64,000 bases of DNA from Thiohalocapsa sp. PB-PSB1 (GTDB lineage: Bacteria; Pseudomonadota; Gammaproteobacteria; Chromatiales; Chromatiaceae). Numbering within the stretch: position 1 is the first letter of the stretch; each line of letters starts with the position of its first letter. Position numbers and translations under genes: made by a program. Shown in pieces: positions 35,677 through 45,408 of the stretch. Where the stretch lies: the NCBI GenBank assembly GCA_016745215.1, contig CP050890.1:6262001-6326000 (forward strand), read 5' to 3'. The notes under the pieces were generated by a model, which saw only the letters and a list, made by a program, of their open reading frames with translations, was not told where the DNA came from and did not search any database.

Positions 35677-38464
35677 AGCCAGCGCCATTCGCTGTCAGCT
35701 TGTTATAGAGCGTTTGTGCGGCAGGCGCCTGATCTGAGTTTGGATGCTCCCGCAGCAACCGCCGCAAGACTTCCAATGCTTCATCACTGCGTTCCATGGC
35801 GTCTAGGGCCACCGCGGTGTGATAAGCAATCTCGGTCTGAGTGGGATAGGCCAGATGGGCTTCCTGCAGAATACTCAGGCCACGGTTGCGATCGCCGTTG
35901 TTGAATAATATCCAGCCAAAGGTGTCAGCGACCTCCGGCCGATTGGGATTCAATTCATAGGCCTTGCGGGCGATTTCCAGCGCCCGCGGGTCATTGCGCT
36001 CGTGCAGCAGCCAGGCAAGGTTGTTCAAGACTAACAAATTCGCCTGGCCACTATTGTATATGCGCTCATAGATAGGCAGCGCGCGATCCGGCTTACCCTG
36101 ACCATGGAGCAACATCCCTAGGTGGGCTTGCGACAGGAGATCGTCGGGCGTTTGTTCGACCCATTGTTCCAAACTCGATATCGCCTGTTCCGGTTGGCCC
36201 GCATCCGCGTAGGCCTCGGCCAGTTGCCGAACAGTGTCTGGGTTGGCGTTGATTTCGAGTGCCTGCTTCAGTGGTTCGATGGCCGCTTCAGGCCTGCGGG
36301 CGGCGATCTGCGTTCTGCCTTCGATACGGAAACCCAGGTCCTGATCGGGGTAATCTTGTTGTATTTTCCATGCGACCGACAGCACCCCACTGTAGTTCTT
36401 TTCAGCCAATAGCATCGAAGCTAGGGCCACGCGTGCATCAAGGAAGTCAGGCCTCAGGTCGATGGCACGCCGGAAAGATGCCGCCGCGCCAGTATAGTTC
36501 TTGGTTTTCCACTGCGCGCCACCGCGTAGATAGTAAATGCGCGGATCATCCGGATTCCTTTCGAGAATTTGATCAAACGTGCGTATGGCACTTGCTTCTT
36601 CTCCGGCCAGAGTCTGGGCACGACCGAGGATCTCAAGCACGTCAACATTGTCCGGGAAGCGGGTTGCCAGAGTGCTTGCAACGTTCAGCGCCTTCTGATA
36701 CTGGTTACGATCGATGTGGAATCGGACCAGCAGCAGGCCGGGCTGGTTTGCAGCAGCGTTGGCGTCCTGCGCTTTATTCAGCCATTTCAGCAAGGCAGTA
36801 TCGTCATCCTGCAGTTCAGATAGGGCGGCCATGCCGAGCATGGCCGCAAGATTGCGCGGATCTTGTTTCAGAACCTGCTGGTAACGTTGTGCAGCAGCTT
36901 GCATATTTTGCTCGGCGACATCCACCCGAGCCATGTTGATCAGAGCCGTAATGAAACTGGAGTCTACTTCCAATGCACGCTCGAAACGAGCGCGCGCCTC
37001 GGGCAATTTACCCTGTGCCAACAAAGCCAGTCCGGTTAGGTTGTAGGCAATCGGGCTGTCCGGCTGCCTCGTTTCCAGGGCGATACTGGCGGTCACCGCC
37101 TCGTCGTAGTTCTTCTCTTTGAGCTGCGCTAGTACCAATAAGACATCGGCTTGCAGAACCTCCTGACCTAGATCGACCGCCGATTCCAGCTCGGTAATCG
37201 CTTCGCCTGTTTTGCCCCCAGCGATCAGTGTCAACGCGAGCTGGGTGCGCAGCGCAGCGACGTCCGGCGCCGTTTCCACTGCAAGGTTCAGCCATTCTTG
37301 GCCACGCTCCGGATCGCCGGATAACATGTAGGCACTGCCGAGCAGGGCCATCACCTGGGGATCATTGCCATTTGCCGCCAGGGGCTGAAGTACTTCTACG
37401 GCCCCCTTTGCTTCGCGCAGTTTCAGTCGGGTAGCAGCAAGTACTTTGGCTGCCTGAAGATTCCCAGGCATGGCCGCAACGACTCCCGATAAGTATTCCT
37501 CAGCAATTTGCAATTCGTTGCGGGCGTAGCTGACGATGCCGAGCAGCATCTGGCTTTGCATGTGATTAGGTTGCACACGCAGTACTCGTTGTAACTGTTC
37601 ACCAGCCTGCTGCCAGTCGCGGTCATAAAAGGCCATGACACCGCGTAGATAACTGACAATGACGACATTTGGCCGCAGCTCATCAACGGACTCGAGATCG
37701 GCGCGAGCACGATCGAATTCCTGCAGACGAATCAGTGCAGTGGCTCGTCCCAGCAATGCACGCAAGTTTTCTGGCTCTAAGGCAAGCACGGCGCCGAACT
37801 GCTCAATGGCAGCAGCCGTGTCGTCCATTCGGCGCAGCACTTCGGCACGCAGCAGCAGGACTTCTGGATCGGCTGGATGCTGCTCAACGAGTGTCACGGA
37901 TGTCTCCGCGGCAGCATCCATGTCGCCGGCCAACAGCGCCAACTGAATCAGACCCGCGGCGGCGAACTTATCACTTGGGTCTCTGTTGACGGCTTTGGTA
38001 AACGCCAGCTTGGCTTCATCGGTTTGTTCGAGACCGAGAAATGCGCGTCCGCGCAACGCAAATGCCCGCCCCTTCAGCTCTTCCGGAAAAGAATCTACAT
38101 CAAGCTCCTCCAGTGCACGACGGAATTCGCGTTGTTGCAGATAGGCATCGACAAGATCGATACGCCAACGCTCCGGCGGGGCTCCGAGGTCTTTTGCTCG
38201 CAGCAACTCTTTCTCTGCGGCCGAACCTTGCTGCGTTTTGAGGTAAAGCTGTCCGAGCAGCAAGCGGGCATCGACTAATCCAGGGTCGTCACGCAATAGG
38301 TTCTTCAGCTCGATTTCGGCCGTACTGTAGTTGCCTGCATCGAACAAGCGGGTCGCTTTTTCCAGCCGCTGCGCGTCTGCAAACACCGCTGTTGATACCA
38401 GTAACACGATGAGTAATACGGCTGACTTCGGTTGCCGAAAAAGAAGGATCGTAATTGCTTGCAT
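35675..38464 (-). CDS. prsT: TPR-repeat protein of the XrtA/PEP-CTERM system (PrsT-like)
   Basis: 929 residues made of about 20 tetratricopeptide repeats (for example LDEAKLAFTKAVNRDPSD-like units) after an N-terminal export signal. The start at 38464 has GGAGACC seven bases upstream; the upstream ATG at 38476 is inside that site. PrsT proteins occur in exosortase-A exopolysaccharide loci and are usually described as lipoproteins; here the signal ends in TAVFADAQ with no lipobox Cys, so it may be a soluble periplasmic form. It follows prsR on the same strand. Likely role: scaffold in polysaccharide assembly or export. No exosortase or PEP-CTERM substrate is in the window. Confidence 0.88.
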   Translation of the reverse strand: MQAITILLFRQPKSAVLLIVLLVSTAVFADAQRLEKATRLFDAGNYSTAEIELKNLLRDDPGLVDARLLLGQLYLKTQQGSAAEKELLRAKDLGAPPERWRIDLVDAYLQQREFRRALEELDVDSFPEELKGRAFALRGRAFLGLEQTDEAKLAFTKAVNRDPSDKFAAAGLIQLALLAGDMDAAAETSVTLVEQHPADPEVLLLRAEVLRRMDDTAAAIEQFGAVLALEPENLRALLGRATALIRLQEFDRARADLESVDELRPNVVIVSYLRGVMAFYDRDWQQAGEQLQRVLRVQPNHMQSQMLLGIVSYARNELQIAEEYLSGVVAAMPGNLQAAKVLAATRLKLREAKGAVEVLQPLAANGNDPQVMALLGSAYMLSGDPERGQEWLNLAVETAPDVAALRTQLALTLIAGGKTGEAITELESAVDLGQEVLQADVLLVLAQLKEKNYDEAVTASIALETRQPDSPIAYNLTGLALLAQGKLPEARARFERALEVDSSFITALINMARVDVAEQNMQAAAQRYQQVLKQDPRNLAAMLGMAALSELQDDDTALLKWLNKAQDANAAANQPGLLLVRFHIDRNQYQKALNVASTLATRFPDNVDVLEILGRAQTLAGEEASAIRTFDQILERNPDDPRIYYLRGGAQWKTKNYTGAAASFRRAIDLRPDFLDARVALASMLLAEKNYSGVLSVAWKIQQDYPDQDLGFRIEGRTQIAARRPEAAIEPLKQALEINANPDTVRQLAEAYADAGQPEQAISSLEQWVEQTPDDLLSQAHLGMLLHGQGKPDRALPIYERIYNSGQANLLVLNNLAWLLHERNDPRALEIARKAYELNPNRPEVADTFGWILFNNGDRNRGLSILQEAHLAYPTQTEIAYHTAVALDAMERSDEALEVLRRLLREHPNSDQAPAAQTLYNKLTANGAG

Positions 38465-38530
38465 GTCGGTCTCCATGCGGCAGTTAATGGGGAGGGTCGG
38501 AGCGCGAGTAAGGGGCGATTACCCTAAAAT

Positions 38531-39886
38531 TTAGTAGGGAATCTTATACTTTCGCAGCAGGTTGTACAGCGTCGGTCGGGTAATACCGAGTAATTCGGAA
38601 GCGCGCGATAGATTACTGTCACCAAAGTGCATCGCGCGTTTGATGGCCTGCCTTTCGGCTCTCTCGCGCATCTCACGCAGGCCGAAAGGTACCTCTTCGA
38701 TTTTAATCTCATCCAGCTCAAGGTCGGCAGGCGTGATTTCGCGCCCATCGGCCATCACAACCGCACGCTTGACCCGATTCTCCAATTCTCTTACGTTGCC
38801 TGGCCACTCGTATTGCTCGATAAAGGCTAACGCTTTTGGCGAGAAGGTTTTGACGACACGCTTATGCTGTGCTGCAAAGCGTGTGAGGAAAGCGCGCGCA
38901 AGTACGACCGGATCGCCCTGGCGCTCGCGCAGCGGTGGCGCGACGATGGTGGCTTCGTTGATGCGGTAATACAGATCCTCGCGGAAGCGTCCCTGACGAA
39001 TCAGGTGCATCAGGTTTTGATGTGTCGCACAAACCACGCGTACATCGACCGGAATTTCCTTGCGGCCTCCGATGCGCTCAATCACGCGCTCCTGTAAAAA
39101 CCTCAGGAGCTTGGCCTGTAAAGATAAGGGCAGATCACCAATTTCGTCCAGGAACAGGATGCCTCGATCAGCCGTTTCGATCTTGCCACGGGTGGTTTTT
39201 ATGGCGCCTGTAAAGGCGCCTTTTTCGTAACCGAACAGTTCGCTTTCAAGTAAGTTTTCAGGAATTGCCGCGCAATTGATCGCGACTAACCGTTTACTGC
39301 TGCGGTTGCTCAGGTTGTGCAGGATGCGCACCAGGACTTCCTTACCGGTTCCGCTTTCGCCCAGAATCAGGGTGGTCACATCCGTAGGTGCCAGCTTCTC
39401 CACGGTACGGCAAACCCGCAGCATCTCGGGGCTGACGGCAATGAGTTCGGCGAATGGTGAACGCGGTACCTCAGAGACCAGCATGCGGTGTTCCTGCTCG
39501 AGTCTTGCAAGCCGAGCCGCACGTGTCACCGCAAGTCCAAGTAGGTCGGGGTCGACTGGTTTTTCGTAAAAGTCATAGGCGCCGCGACCGATGGCTCGCA
39601 CCGCGTTGTCGCGGTCATTGTGGCCGGTGACAACAATGACCTTGGTGTCCGGTGCGCGCGACAAGATATCCTCCAGGGCCTGAAAGCCCTCACTTGTGCC
39701 GCCGGCATCGGGTGGCAGTCCAAGATCCAATGTTACCACCAAAGGCGAGAAACGTTCGAGTTCCTCCAGCGCGCTTTGCCGGTCGGATGCGACGGCAACG
39801 TCACATCCTTCGAAACTCCAGCGAAGTTGTCGCTGTAAACCTGGATCGTCCTCGATGATCAGTAGTTTCGTGATTGTATCTTGCAA
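38531..39886 (-). CDS. prsR: PEP-CTERM-box response regulator PrsR (sigma-54 activator)
   Basis: 451 residues with a receiver domain (phospho-acceptor D54 in VTLDLGLPPD, with a small SEGF insertion typical of PrsR), an AAA+ domain (Walker A GESGTGKE at 176-183, sigma-54 contact loop GAFTGA at 223-228, Walker B GILFLDEIGDLP) and a Fis-type helix-turn-helix at the end (LSRASELLGITRPTLYNLL). It is therefore an enhancer-binding protein working with RpoN. Its partner kinase PrsK lies immediately upstream and overlaps by 28 bases. The family controls PEP-CTERM protein and exopolysaccharide genes. Confidence 0.95.
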   Translation of the reverse strand: MQDTITKLLIIEDDPGLQRQLRWSFEGCDVAVASDRQSALEELERFSPLVVTLDLGLPPDAGGTSEGFQALEDILSRAPDTKVIVVTGHNDRDNAVRAIGRGAYDFYEKPVDPDLLGLAVTRAARLARLEQEHRMLVSEVPRSPFAELIAVSPEMLRVCRTVEKLAPTDVTTLILGESGTGKEVLVRILHNLSNRSSKRLVAINCAAIPENLLESELFGYEKGAFTGAIKTTRGKIETADRGILFLDEIGDLPLSLQAKLLRFLQERVIERIGGRKEIPVDVRVVCATHQNLMHLIRQGRFREDLYYRINEATIVAPPLRERQGDPVVLARAFLTRFAAQHKRVVKTFSPKALAFIEQYEWPGNVRELENRVKRAVVMADGREITPADLELDEIKIEEVPFGLREMRERAERQAIKRAMHFGDSNLSRASELLGITRPTLYNLLRKYKIPY

Positions 39887-41994
39887 ACCGAGTTTACCGC
39901 TAAAGGTGCCGCCGCATGGTCATCAACGACCGGCTCGGCAGGAATGAATAGGCGAAAACAGGTGCCCTTGCCAGGTTGGCTTTCGACCTCGATTCGCCCA
40001 CCGAGCATGTTGATAAACTCCCTGCACTCGTAGGCGCCTATCCCCATGCCGGACAGTCCTTTGGTCGAGTCGAAAGGACGAAACAGGCGCTGTCGGATAA
40101 ATGTCTCGTCCATGCCGCAACCATTGTCGATGACCTCAATCAGTGCCTCTGTGCACAGCACGGACAAACGGACTTCAATCTGTCCATCTTTCGGCGTGGC
40201 GTCTTGAGCATTTTGTATCACATTTGCGAGTATGGCGGACAATCGATCCGCGTCAGCCGATACCGTGATTGCCGTTTTGTCATCGATCTGCAACTTTGGG
40301 CGGGGCTCCATTATGGCGCGATGAGAGACCACTTTCACCAGCATGGCTCGCAAATCCACAGAGTCCTCGCGCTCGGATGCGGCTGCGGCGCGCAGTTGCG
40401 CGAGTAGACGATTCATCCTGTCGACCGAATCGCCGACGGTTTGGAACGCATCGTCAACGAACTCCTTATTATGTCCATATCGCTCGGCATTTCTGGTGAT
40501 CAGCGATAACTGCGCGATGAGATTTTTTAAATCATGCATGACAAAGGCAGCAAGGCGGTTAAATCCCTCGAACTGGCGCGCCTGAGCCAGTGCGCTCGCC
40601 GCCTCCTCGAGCGCCAGATAGCTGGCGGCTTGGCGTGCTGCTGTATTTAATAACTGTTTATTCTCCCAATCCAGCATCTGCGGCACCCTCGCCTTGGAGA
40701 GGATGACAAATCCCATTAAGCGCTCTTCATGAAACAGCGGTATCAGCAGCCATAGCATTGAATTGTTTCTCATCCAATCCGGTATCAAAAGTTTATTTGC
40801 AAGGGCTTCGTTGTTACGGATGGCGGCAAGATCAATCACCTCTGTGGAATGGCGCAAGAATGTGCAAAAGGAAGTCGCGTTCCAACGACGTTCCACTTCG
40901 CTCTCAGGCAGGTTCCAGCATTGCTCAAATGCGTAATTGCCATCTTCTGCGATTACCCAAATCGCCCCCCCGGGGCTTTCTACTAATGCACTGAGAGCAA
41001 AAACGATGCGTTCGGGCAAACTGGCCTGCAATACCTTTCCCGATAGAACGCTGATTAGTTTTAGCCATTCTTCTCGGTAATCGTAGCGGTAGCTGAAGAA
41101 ATGCTTTGTAACAAAAACTTTGATAAGTGACCGAAGCTGGCCAGAAAAAAGCAATATGATCAATAATAAGCCAGCACCAAATAAAAATAATGGTTGAAAT
41201 ATTCTTGTCCATTCGCCACCATGATAGCGTATATAATATCCCGCCAAGGCCATAAATAAAAGATAGACACCGGCAGCAACCAGCGTTGTGGAATGGATAA
41301 CCACAGACCGGGAAACAGACAGGTCGAATGACCATTGAGGATTGCGCGCAACCGAAAGTGCGATCAGCGGGACGACCATTGCATTCACTGCACCTCGCGC
41401 CAGCAACAACCCAGAGTCGACGCCTGCGAACAGTAGGGCATCGGCAAAAAAGAAGAAGTCGTAGGCGAATAGGGAACCCAGTCCAAAACAAAGAAATTTA
41501 ATGCCCCAACGGTGTTGCCAGGGCGTAGTGCGGTAGATCTGCTCCACCAGGAATAACCCAGTCACCATGAGCACGACCAGCCCGATCAGGCGCAGACTGC
41601 CAATGTGATCAGAAGCTGCAACGGGCAGCAAATGGTGCAATTGCATTTCAAAGGGGAGCATCAATACGATACACCCGATCACTACACCTAAGCGCAACAG
41701 CCGCAGATTTCCTTCGCTCCCATAGCGCAGCAGATTAAGCAGACGAAGCAAAAAGATGAGCCAAGCCAGCATGCGCAGAGCCTCAGCAGCCCAGACAGCT
41801 TCGGCCGGGATTGTGTGCCACTGTGTTTGCACCGCCAGCATCGCGGCCCAAATCGTGTTTGCAGCCACCCCGCCCAGAAGCAATCCGCCCTGCAGACGTC
41901 CGCGCCATGTTGTCAGCAGTAATGCGCCGAGAATGGCCGTCAATAAGGCTGCAAGCACATAGCCTAAAGCGCCTAAGCTATTGGATGCCAGCAT
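39859..41994 (-). CDS. prsK: XrtA/PEP-CTERM system histidine kinase PrsK
   Basis: 711 residues. About nine N-terminal membrane segments (residues 10-290) form the large sensor region, followed by a GAF-like domain (about 330-480) and a histidine kinase core: H-box AAFVMHDLKNLIAQL, N-box IQNAQDATPKDGQ, G boxes VIDNGCGMDE and GMGIGAYE. The long membrane sensor without a periplasmic loop is typical of PrsK. It pairs with PrsR encoded next. The signal sensed is unknown. It is the second gene of a minus-strand run: glycosyltransferase, prsK, prsR, prsT. Confidence 0.95.
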   Translation of the reverse strand: MLASNSLGALGYVLAALLTAILGALLLTTWRGRLQGGLLLGGVAANTIWAAMLAVQTQWHTIPAEAVWAAEALRMLAWLIFLLRLLNLLRYGSEGNLRLLRLGVVIGCIVLMLPFEMQLHHLLPVAASDHIGSLRLIGLVVLMVTGLFLVEQIYRTTPWQHRWGIKFLCFGLGSLFAYDFFFFADALLFAGVDSGLLLARGAVNAMVVPLIALSVARNPQWSFDLSVSRSVVIHSTTLVAAGVYLLFMALAGYYIRYHGGEWTRIFQPLFLFGAGLLLIILLFSGQLRSLIKVFVTKHFFSYRYDYREEWLKLISVLSGKVLQASLPERIVFALSALVESPGGAIWVIAEDGNYAFEQCWNLPESEVERRWNATSFCTFLRHSTEVIDLAAIRNNEALANKLLIPDWMRNNSMLWLLIPLFHEERLMGFVILSKARVPQMLDWENKQLLNTAARQAASYLALEEAASALAQARQFEGFNRLAAFVMHDLKNLIAQLSLITRNAERYGHNKEFVDDAFQTVGDSVDRMNRLLAQLRAAAASEREDSVDLRAMLVKVVSHRAIMEPRPKLQIDDKTAITVSADADRLSAILANVIQNAQDATPKDGQIEVRLSVLCTEALIEVIDNGCGMDETFIRQRLFRPFDSTKGLSGMGIGAYECREFINMLGGRIEVESQPGKGTCFRLFIPAEPVVDDHAAAPLAVNSVCKIQSRNY

Positions 41995-42028
41995 TTGTTG
42001 GATTGCTTTAGTCGGTGGCGAAGCAGCT

Positions 42029-43426
42029 TCACCTGGCTCCCTTGCCGAGCAAAACCACCTCGACTGTCTGCAGAAGGATAATCAGATCTAACACGACACC
42101 AGCGTGCTTAACATAATAGAGGTCATATTCGAGCTTGCGCTTGGCGTCTTCCTCATCCGAGCCGTACGGGTATAGTAGTTGCGCCCAACCCGTGACCCCG
42201 GGTTTCACGCGATGCCGCTCGGCATAGTAGGGAATTGCTGTGGTAAGTTGTTCAACAAACTCAGGGCGTTCGGGACGCGGGCCGACCAAGCTCATCTGGC
42301 CTTTGAGTACATTGAACAGCTGCGGCAGTTCATCCAAACGCGTACGTCGTAATATGGCGCCAAGACGAGTAATACGGGTGTCGTTCTTAGATGCCCAGCG
42401 CGCGCGACCATCAGCTTCTGCATCGACGCTCATACTGCGGAATTTATGTAGTCGAAACGGCATCCCGTTCTGACCAATGCGTATCTGGTGATAGAAAATC
42501 GGATCGCGCCCGCGCGACTCGATCAGGCTGGCGATGGCAACGATGACCATTATCGGTGAGGCCAGCACGAGCAGCAAGACGCTAAGCAACAGATCCAACA
42601 GTCGTTTACCATAAAGCCCAGTGACGCCTAAGCGAAATCCGCCCTGGGAGAAGAAGATCCAGCTTGGATTCAGCAGGTCGATCTTGACCAGAGCGAACTC
42701 TTTTTCGAAAAACATTAGCAGATCGAGCACAACAAAACCGCTCATTTTACAATCCAGCAACTCGCCAACCGGGAGCTTGCGGCGTCGATCGTCGGCGGCT
42801 ACGACGATTTCGTCGACAGAATGGGTGATTGCCAACTCGAGCAATGACTCTGTATATGAAAGCATCTTGTTGTCACCAATGAGGCGTTGACTGCGTGGCA
42901 GAGGGAGATAGCCGACCACGAAGAACCCCAGATTGCGCCCGGTTTGCGTCAATTCCTGAATGCGTTGGGCATTGACTCCTGCACCAAGCACCAAGACCCG
43001 GCGCTTTTGCGACTCCGAACCGGCGATGTGGGTAAAAATCATGCGAAGCACCACGACGCCGACGAAGGCGAAGATCAGTGCCAAGGCGAGTACCCCGCGG
43101 CCCATTGTTACCGATGGGAAGAGATAAAAAAGTAAGGTAAGCAAGGCGGTTCCAATGGCGAAAGCAAATCCGAGTCGTACGACTAAGCCCGCCTCGCGTT
43201 CGTGGATGCTGCGCTGATACAAGCCCATCGAGGTAACCGATAAGGACATGATCACGGCAAAGATGGCCCCTGTGATACAAACATTGCAGCCTGCGGTGTC
43301 TTCGGGAAAAGACCATCCGAAACGTGCATGTGCGCCAAGATAAAACGAACCGTAGAACAGCGCCGCCTCAAGTAGTCCGAGGATGAGGTTGATGCCTGAG
43401 ACAAAGTAACCGAAAACACGAATCAT
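42029..43426 (-). CDS. epsB: XrtA/PEP-CTERM system undecaprenyl-phosphate sugar-phosphate transferase (EpsB-like)
   Basis: A polyisoprenyl-phosphate hexose-1-phosphate transferase of 465 residues from the ATG at 43426 (the frame opens 22 codons earlier, without support). Four or five N-terminal membrane helices, a Rossmann-like CoA-binding-type domain (RRVLVLGAGVNAQRI), another membrane helix, and the C-terminal catalytic domain with KRLLDLLLSVLLLV, KFRSM, RRTRLDELPQLFNVL, MSLVGPRPE and KPGVTGWAQ. It loads the first sugar onto undecaprenyl phosphate at the inner face of the membrane and so starts the repeat unit. It precedes prsK by 34 bases. Confidence 0.93.
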   Translation of the reverse strand: MIRVFGYFVSGINLILGLLEAALFYGSFYLGAHARFGWSFPEDTAGCNVCITGAIFAVIMSLSVTSMGLYQRSIHEREAGLVVRLGFAFAIGTALLTLLFYLFPSVTMGRGVLALALIFAFVGVVVLRMIFTHIAGSESQKRRVLVLGAGVNAQRIQELTQTGRNLGFFVVGYLPLPRSQRLIGDNKMLSYTESLLELAITHSVDEIVVAADDRRRKLPVGELLDCKMSGFVVLDLLMFFEKEFALVKIDLLNPSWIFFSQGGFRLGVTGLYGKRLLDLLLSVLLLVLASPIMVIVAIASLIESRGRDPIFYHQIRIGQNGMPFRLHKFRSMSVDAEADGRARWASKNDTRITRLGAILRRTRLDELPQLFNVLKGQMSLVGPRPERPEFVEQLTTAIPYYAERHRVKPGVTGWAQLLYPYGSDEEDAKRKLEYDLYYVKHAGVVLDLIILLQTVEVVLLGKGAR

Positions 43427-44022
43427 GGGGGTGAGTCGCCGGTTGGGATTGGCTGGTTTATGCAGGATTCTACGGCTACCTGCACCTGACATCCGTGGTG
43501 CAGCTTCCGGAGATTTTCGTCAGCCGGAACGGCCATGAGGAGAAATATTGGACCGAGAAACTCTTAGCCTCAACAATGTTGTCCGGAGACAGGCGTCTTG
43601 CGGCCCTGGGTAACAATTCAGAATCAACTTATGCTTTTTCTGCGGTCCAGTAGCAGTAATCCGGCGGTTTTGGCAGCATGTTTTTCACGGGCAAACAGAA
43701 ATCATGTTCTTAAATTGCTGTTAATTTCAAGTCCAACCCTGCTTGACTGGAAGGAACTGTGTATGACTAGAAGGAACCCTAATATATCACCTTCGCTAGC
43801 AGTCATGGTAGCACAGGGTGATGCGGGCAAAGTTTGTCGAAAAGTCCAAAAGTAGTTGGTGCCATCGTCGGGAAACGATCTGCGTGGTAAAATCGACGCT
43901 GAAAACACCGAGACCAAACAATTGGAAAGCAACACTTGGTGGAAGACAATACTTGGCGACAGTTTACAAACAGATACTCGACGCTCAGTTTCGCCTGCCT
44001 ACTCCCTAACAATAAGAGGCTT
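43427..44022. other. Divergent intergenic region between the EpsB-like and dehydrogenase genes
   Basis: About 600 bases separating two divergent transcripts of the exopolysaccharide locus. It is more AT-rich in the middle (43690-43800). I looked for the sigma-54 pattern GG-N10-GC on both strands and found no convincing site; TTGGCAGCATG at 43670 matches the -24 half only. No open frame here has coding character or a ribosome-binding site. It most likely holds the promoters and regulator sites of both operons. Confidence 0.5.
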
Positions 44023-45324
44023 ATGGTTGTACCGGCTATGATCCCTGTGATTCAAAATGCTCGCCCGGTAATTGGTGTCATCGGACTTGGCTATGTCGGA
44101 TTACCGCTCGCTGCTGCCTTTGGCGCTAGATTCGAGACGATCGGATTCGATATCGATACGGTTCGGATTACGCAACTGCGCGCTGGCGAGGACACATCCA
44201 TGGAAGTCGCGCCAGAAGAGCTTGCCAATATTCCAAATTTGAGCTATACGGCAAGCCCTTCTGATCTACGCGCCTGCAACGTTTATATCGTCACGGTGCC
44301 GACTCCAATCACCAAGAATAAGACGCCTGACTTGGGACCTCTGATCTCGGCCAGCAGCCTGTTGGCAAAGATGCTCGCGCTCGGCGATTTTGTCGTCTAT
44401 GAGTCTACCGTCTATCCCGGGGCCACTGAAGAGGTCTGCGTTCCATTACTGGAGGCTGGCTCGGGATTGACGCTTAACCGCGACTTCTTTGTCGGCTACA
44501 GCCCGGAGCGAATCAACCCAGGTGATAAGGAGCATAGGCTGCGCACCATCAGGAAAATTACGGCCGGTTCCACACCTGAGGCAGCAGACTTCGTCGACAA
44601 ACTCTACGGCGAGATCATTGATGCCGGAACGCATAAAGCGAGTAGCATCCGTATTGCGGAGGCCGCTAAAGTCATTGAAAACACGCAACGCGATGTCAAT
44701 ATTGCGTTAATTAATGAGCTGACGTTGATCTTCAACCGTCTCGGCATTGATACTGAAGAAATTCTTGATGCGGCTGGCAGCAAGTGGAATTTCCTTCCCT
44801 TCCGTCCCGGCTTAGTCGGAGGCCACTGTATCGGCGTTGACCCTTATTACTTAACTCATAAGGCCCAGGAAATCGGCTATCATCCAGAGGTCATCCTCGC
44901 GGGACGACGACTGAATGACAGCATGGGCGCATTCGTCGCCAACGAGGTTGTCAAGTTAATGGCAAGCCAGGGTGGTCTTAAGGCGAATTCCAAGGCATTG
45001 CTGCTCGGGCTCGCATTCAAAGAGAACTGTCCCGATCTTCGCAACACCCGAGTGGTCGATGTGATTGCTGAACTCGGTAAGTTTGGAATTCGATGTGACG
45101 TCTATGATCCCTGGGTAAGCGCGGAAGCAGCGCGAAAAGAATATGGTATCGAGTTAATTGAACCTCAACATGACGATGATTATGACGCAATTATCCTGTG
45201 TGTCGCCCATCATCAATTCATCGATATGGGCATAAAAACCCTGCGCGGATTTGGTAAAGCCGGTGCCATCGTCTACGACGTCAAACACATCTTCCCTCGT
45301 AATACAGTCGATGGTCGTTTGTGA
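44023..45324 (+). CDS. tviB: Nucleotide-sugar dehydrogenase (TviB/WbpO type)
   Basis: Oxidises the C6 of a UDP-hexose or UDP-N-acetylhexosamine to a uronic acid using two NAD. AAGAGG precedes the ATG at 44023, giving 433 residues. The N-terminal NAD fold is VIGLGYVGLPLA, the middle contains the AEAAKVIENTQRDVNIAL helix, and the catalytic Cys is in LVGGHCIGVDPYYLT. These forms place it with TviB/WbpO/VipA (UDP-GlcNAc or UDP-GalNAc 6-dehydrogenases) rather than classical UDP-glucose dehydrogenases, but substrate choice is not certain. The next gene, an epimerase, would act on the product. Confidence 0.9.
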   Translation: MVVPAMIPVIQNARPVIGVIGLGYVGLPLAAAFGARFETIGFDIDTVRITQLRAGEDTSMEVAPEELANIPNLSYTASPSDLRACNVYIVTVPTPITKNKTPDLGPLISASSLLAKMLALGDFVVYESTVYPGATEEVCVPLLEAGSGLTLNRDFFVGYSPERINPGDKEHRLRTIRKITAGSTPEAADFVDKLYGEIIDAGTHKASSIRIAEAAKVIENTQRDVNIALINELTLIFNRLGIDTEEILDAAGSKWNFLPFRPGLVGGHCIGVDPYYLTHKAQEIGYHPEVILAGRRLNDSMGAFVANEVVKLMASQGGLKANSKALLLGLAFKENCPDLRNTRVVDVIAELGKFGIRCDVYDPWVSAEAARKEYGIELIEPQHDDDYDAIILCVAHHQFIDMGIKTLRGFGKAGAIVYDVKHIFPRNTVDGRL

Positions 45325-45408
45325 ATGATCGCTGGCGAATGCGGATTTAGCGATTTGCGCCATTTTCATACCAGCTCGCCATCAACCCCAACAAATTAGG
45401 AAGCCGCA

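Noticed and set aside
43427..44022. Sigma-54 promoter upstream of the divergent exopolysaccharide genes
   Set aside because: Expected because PrsR is a sigma-54 activator, but no GG-N10-GC site with acceptable flanks was found on either strand.
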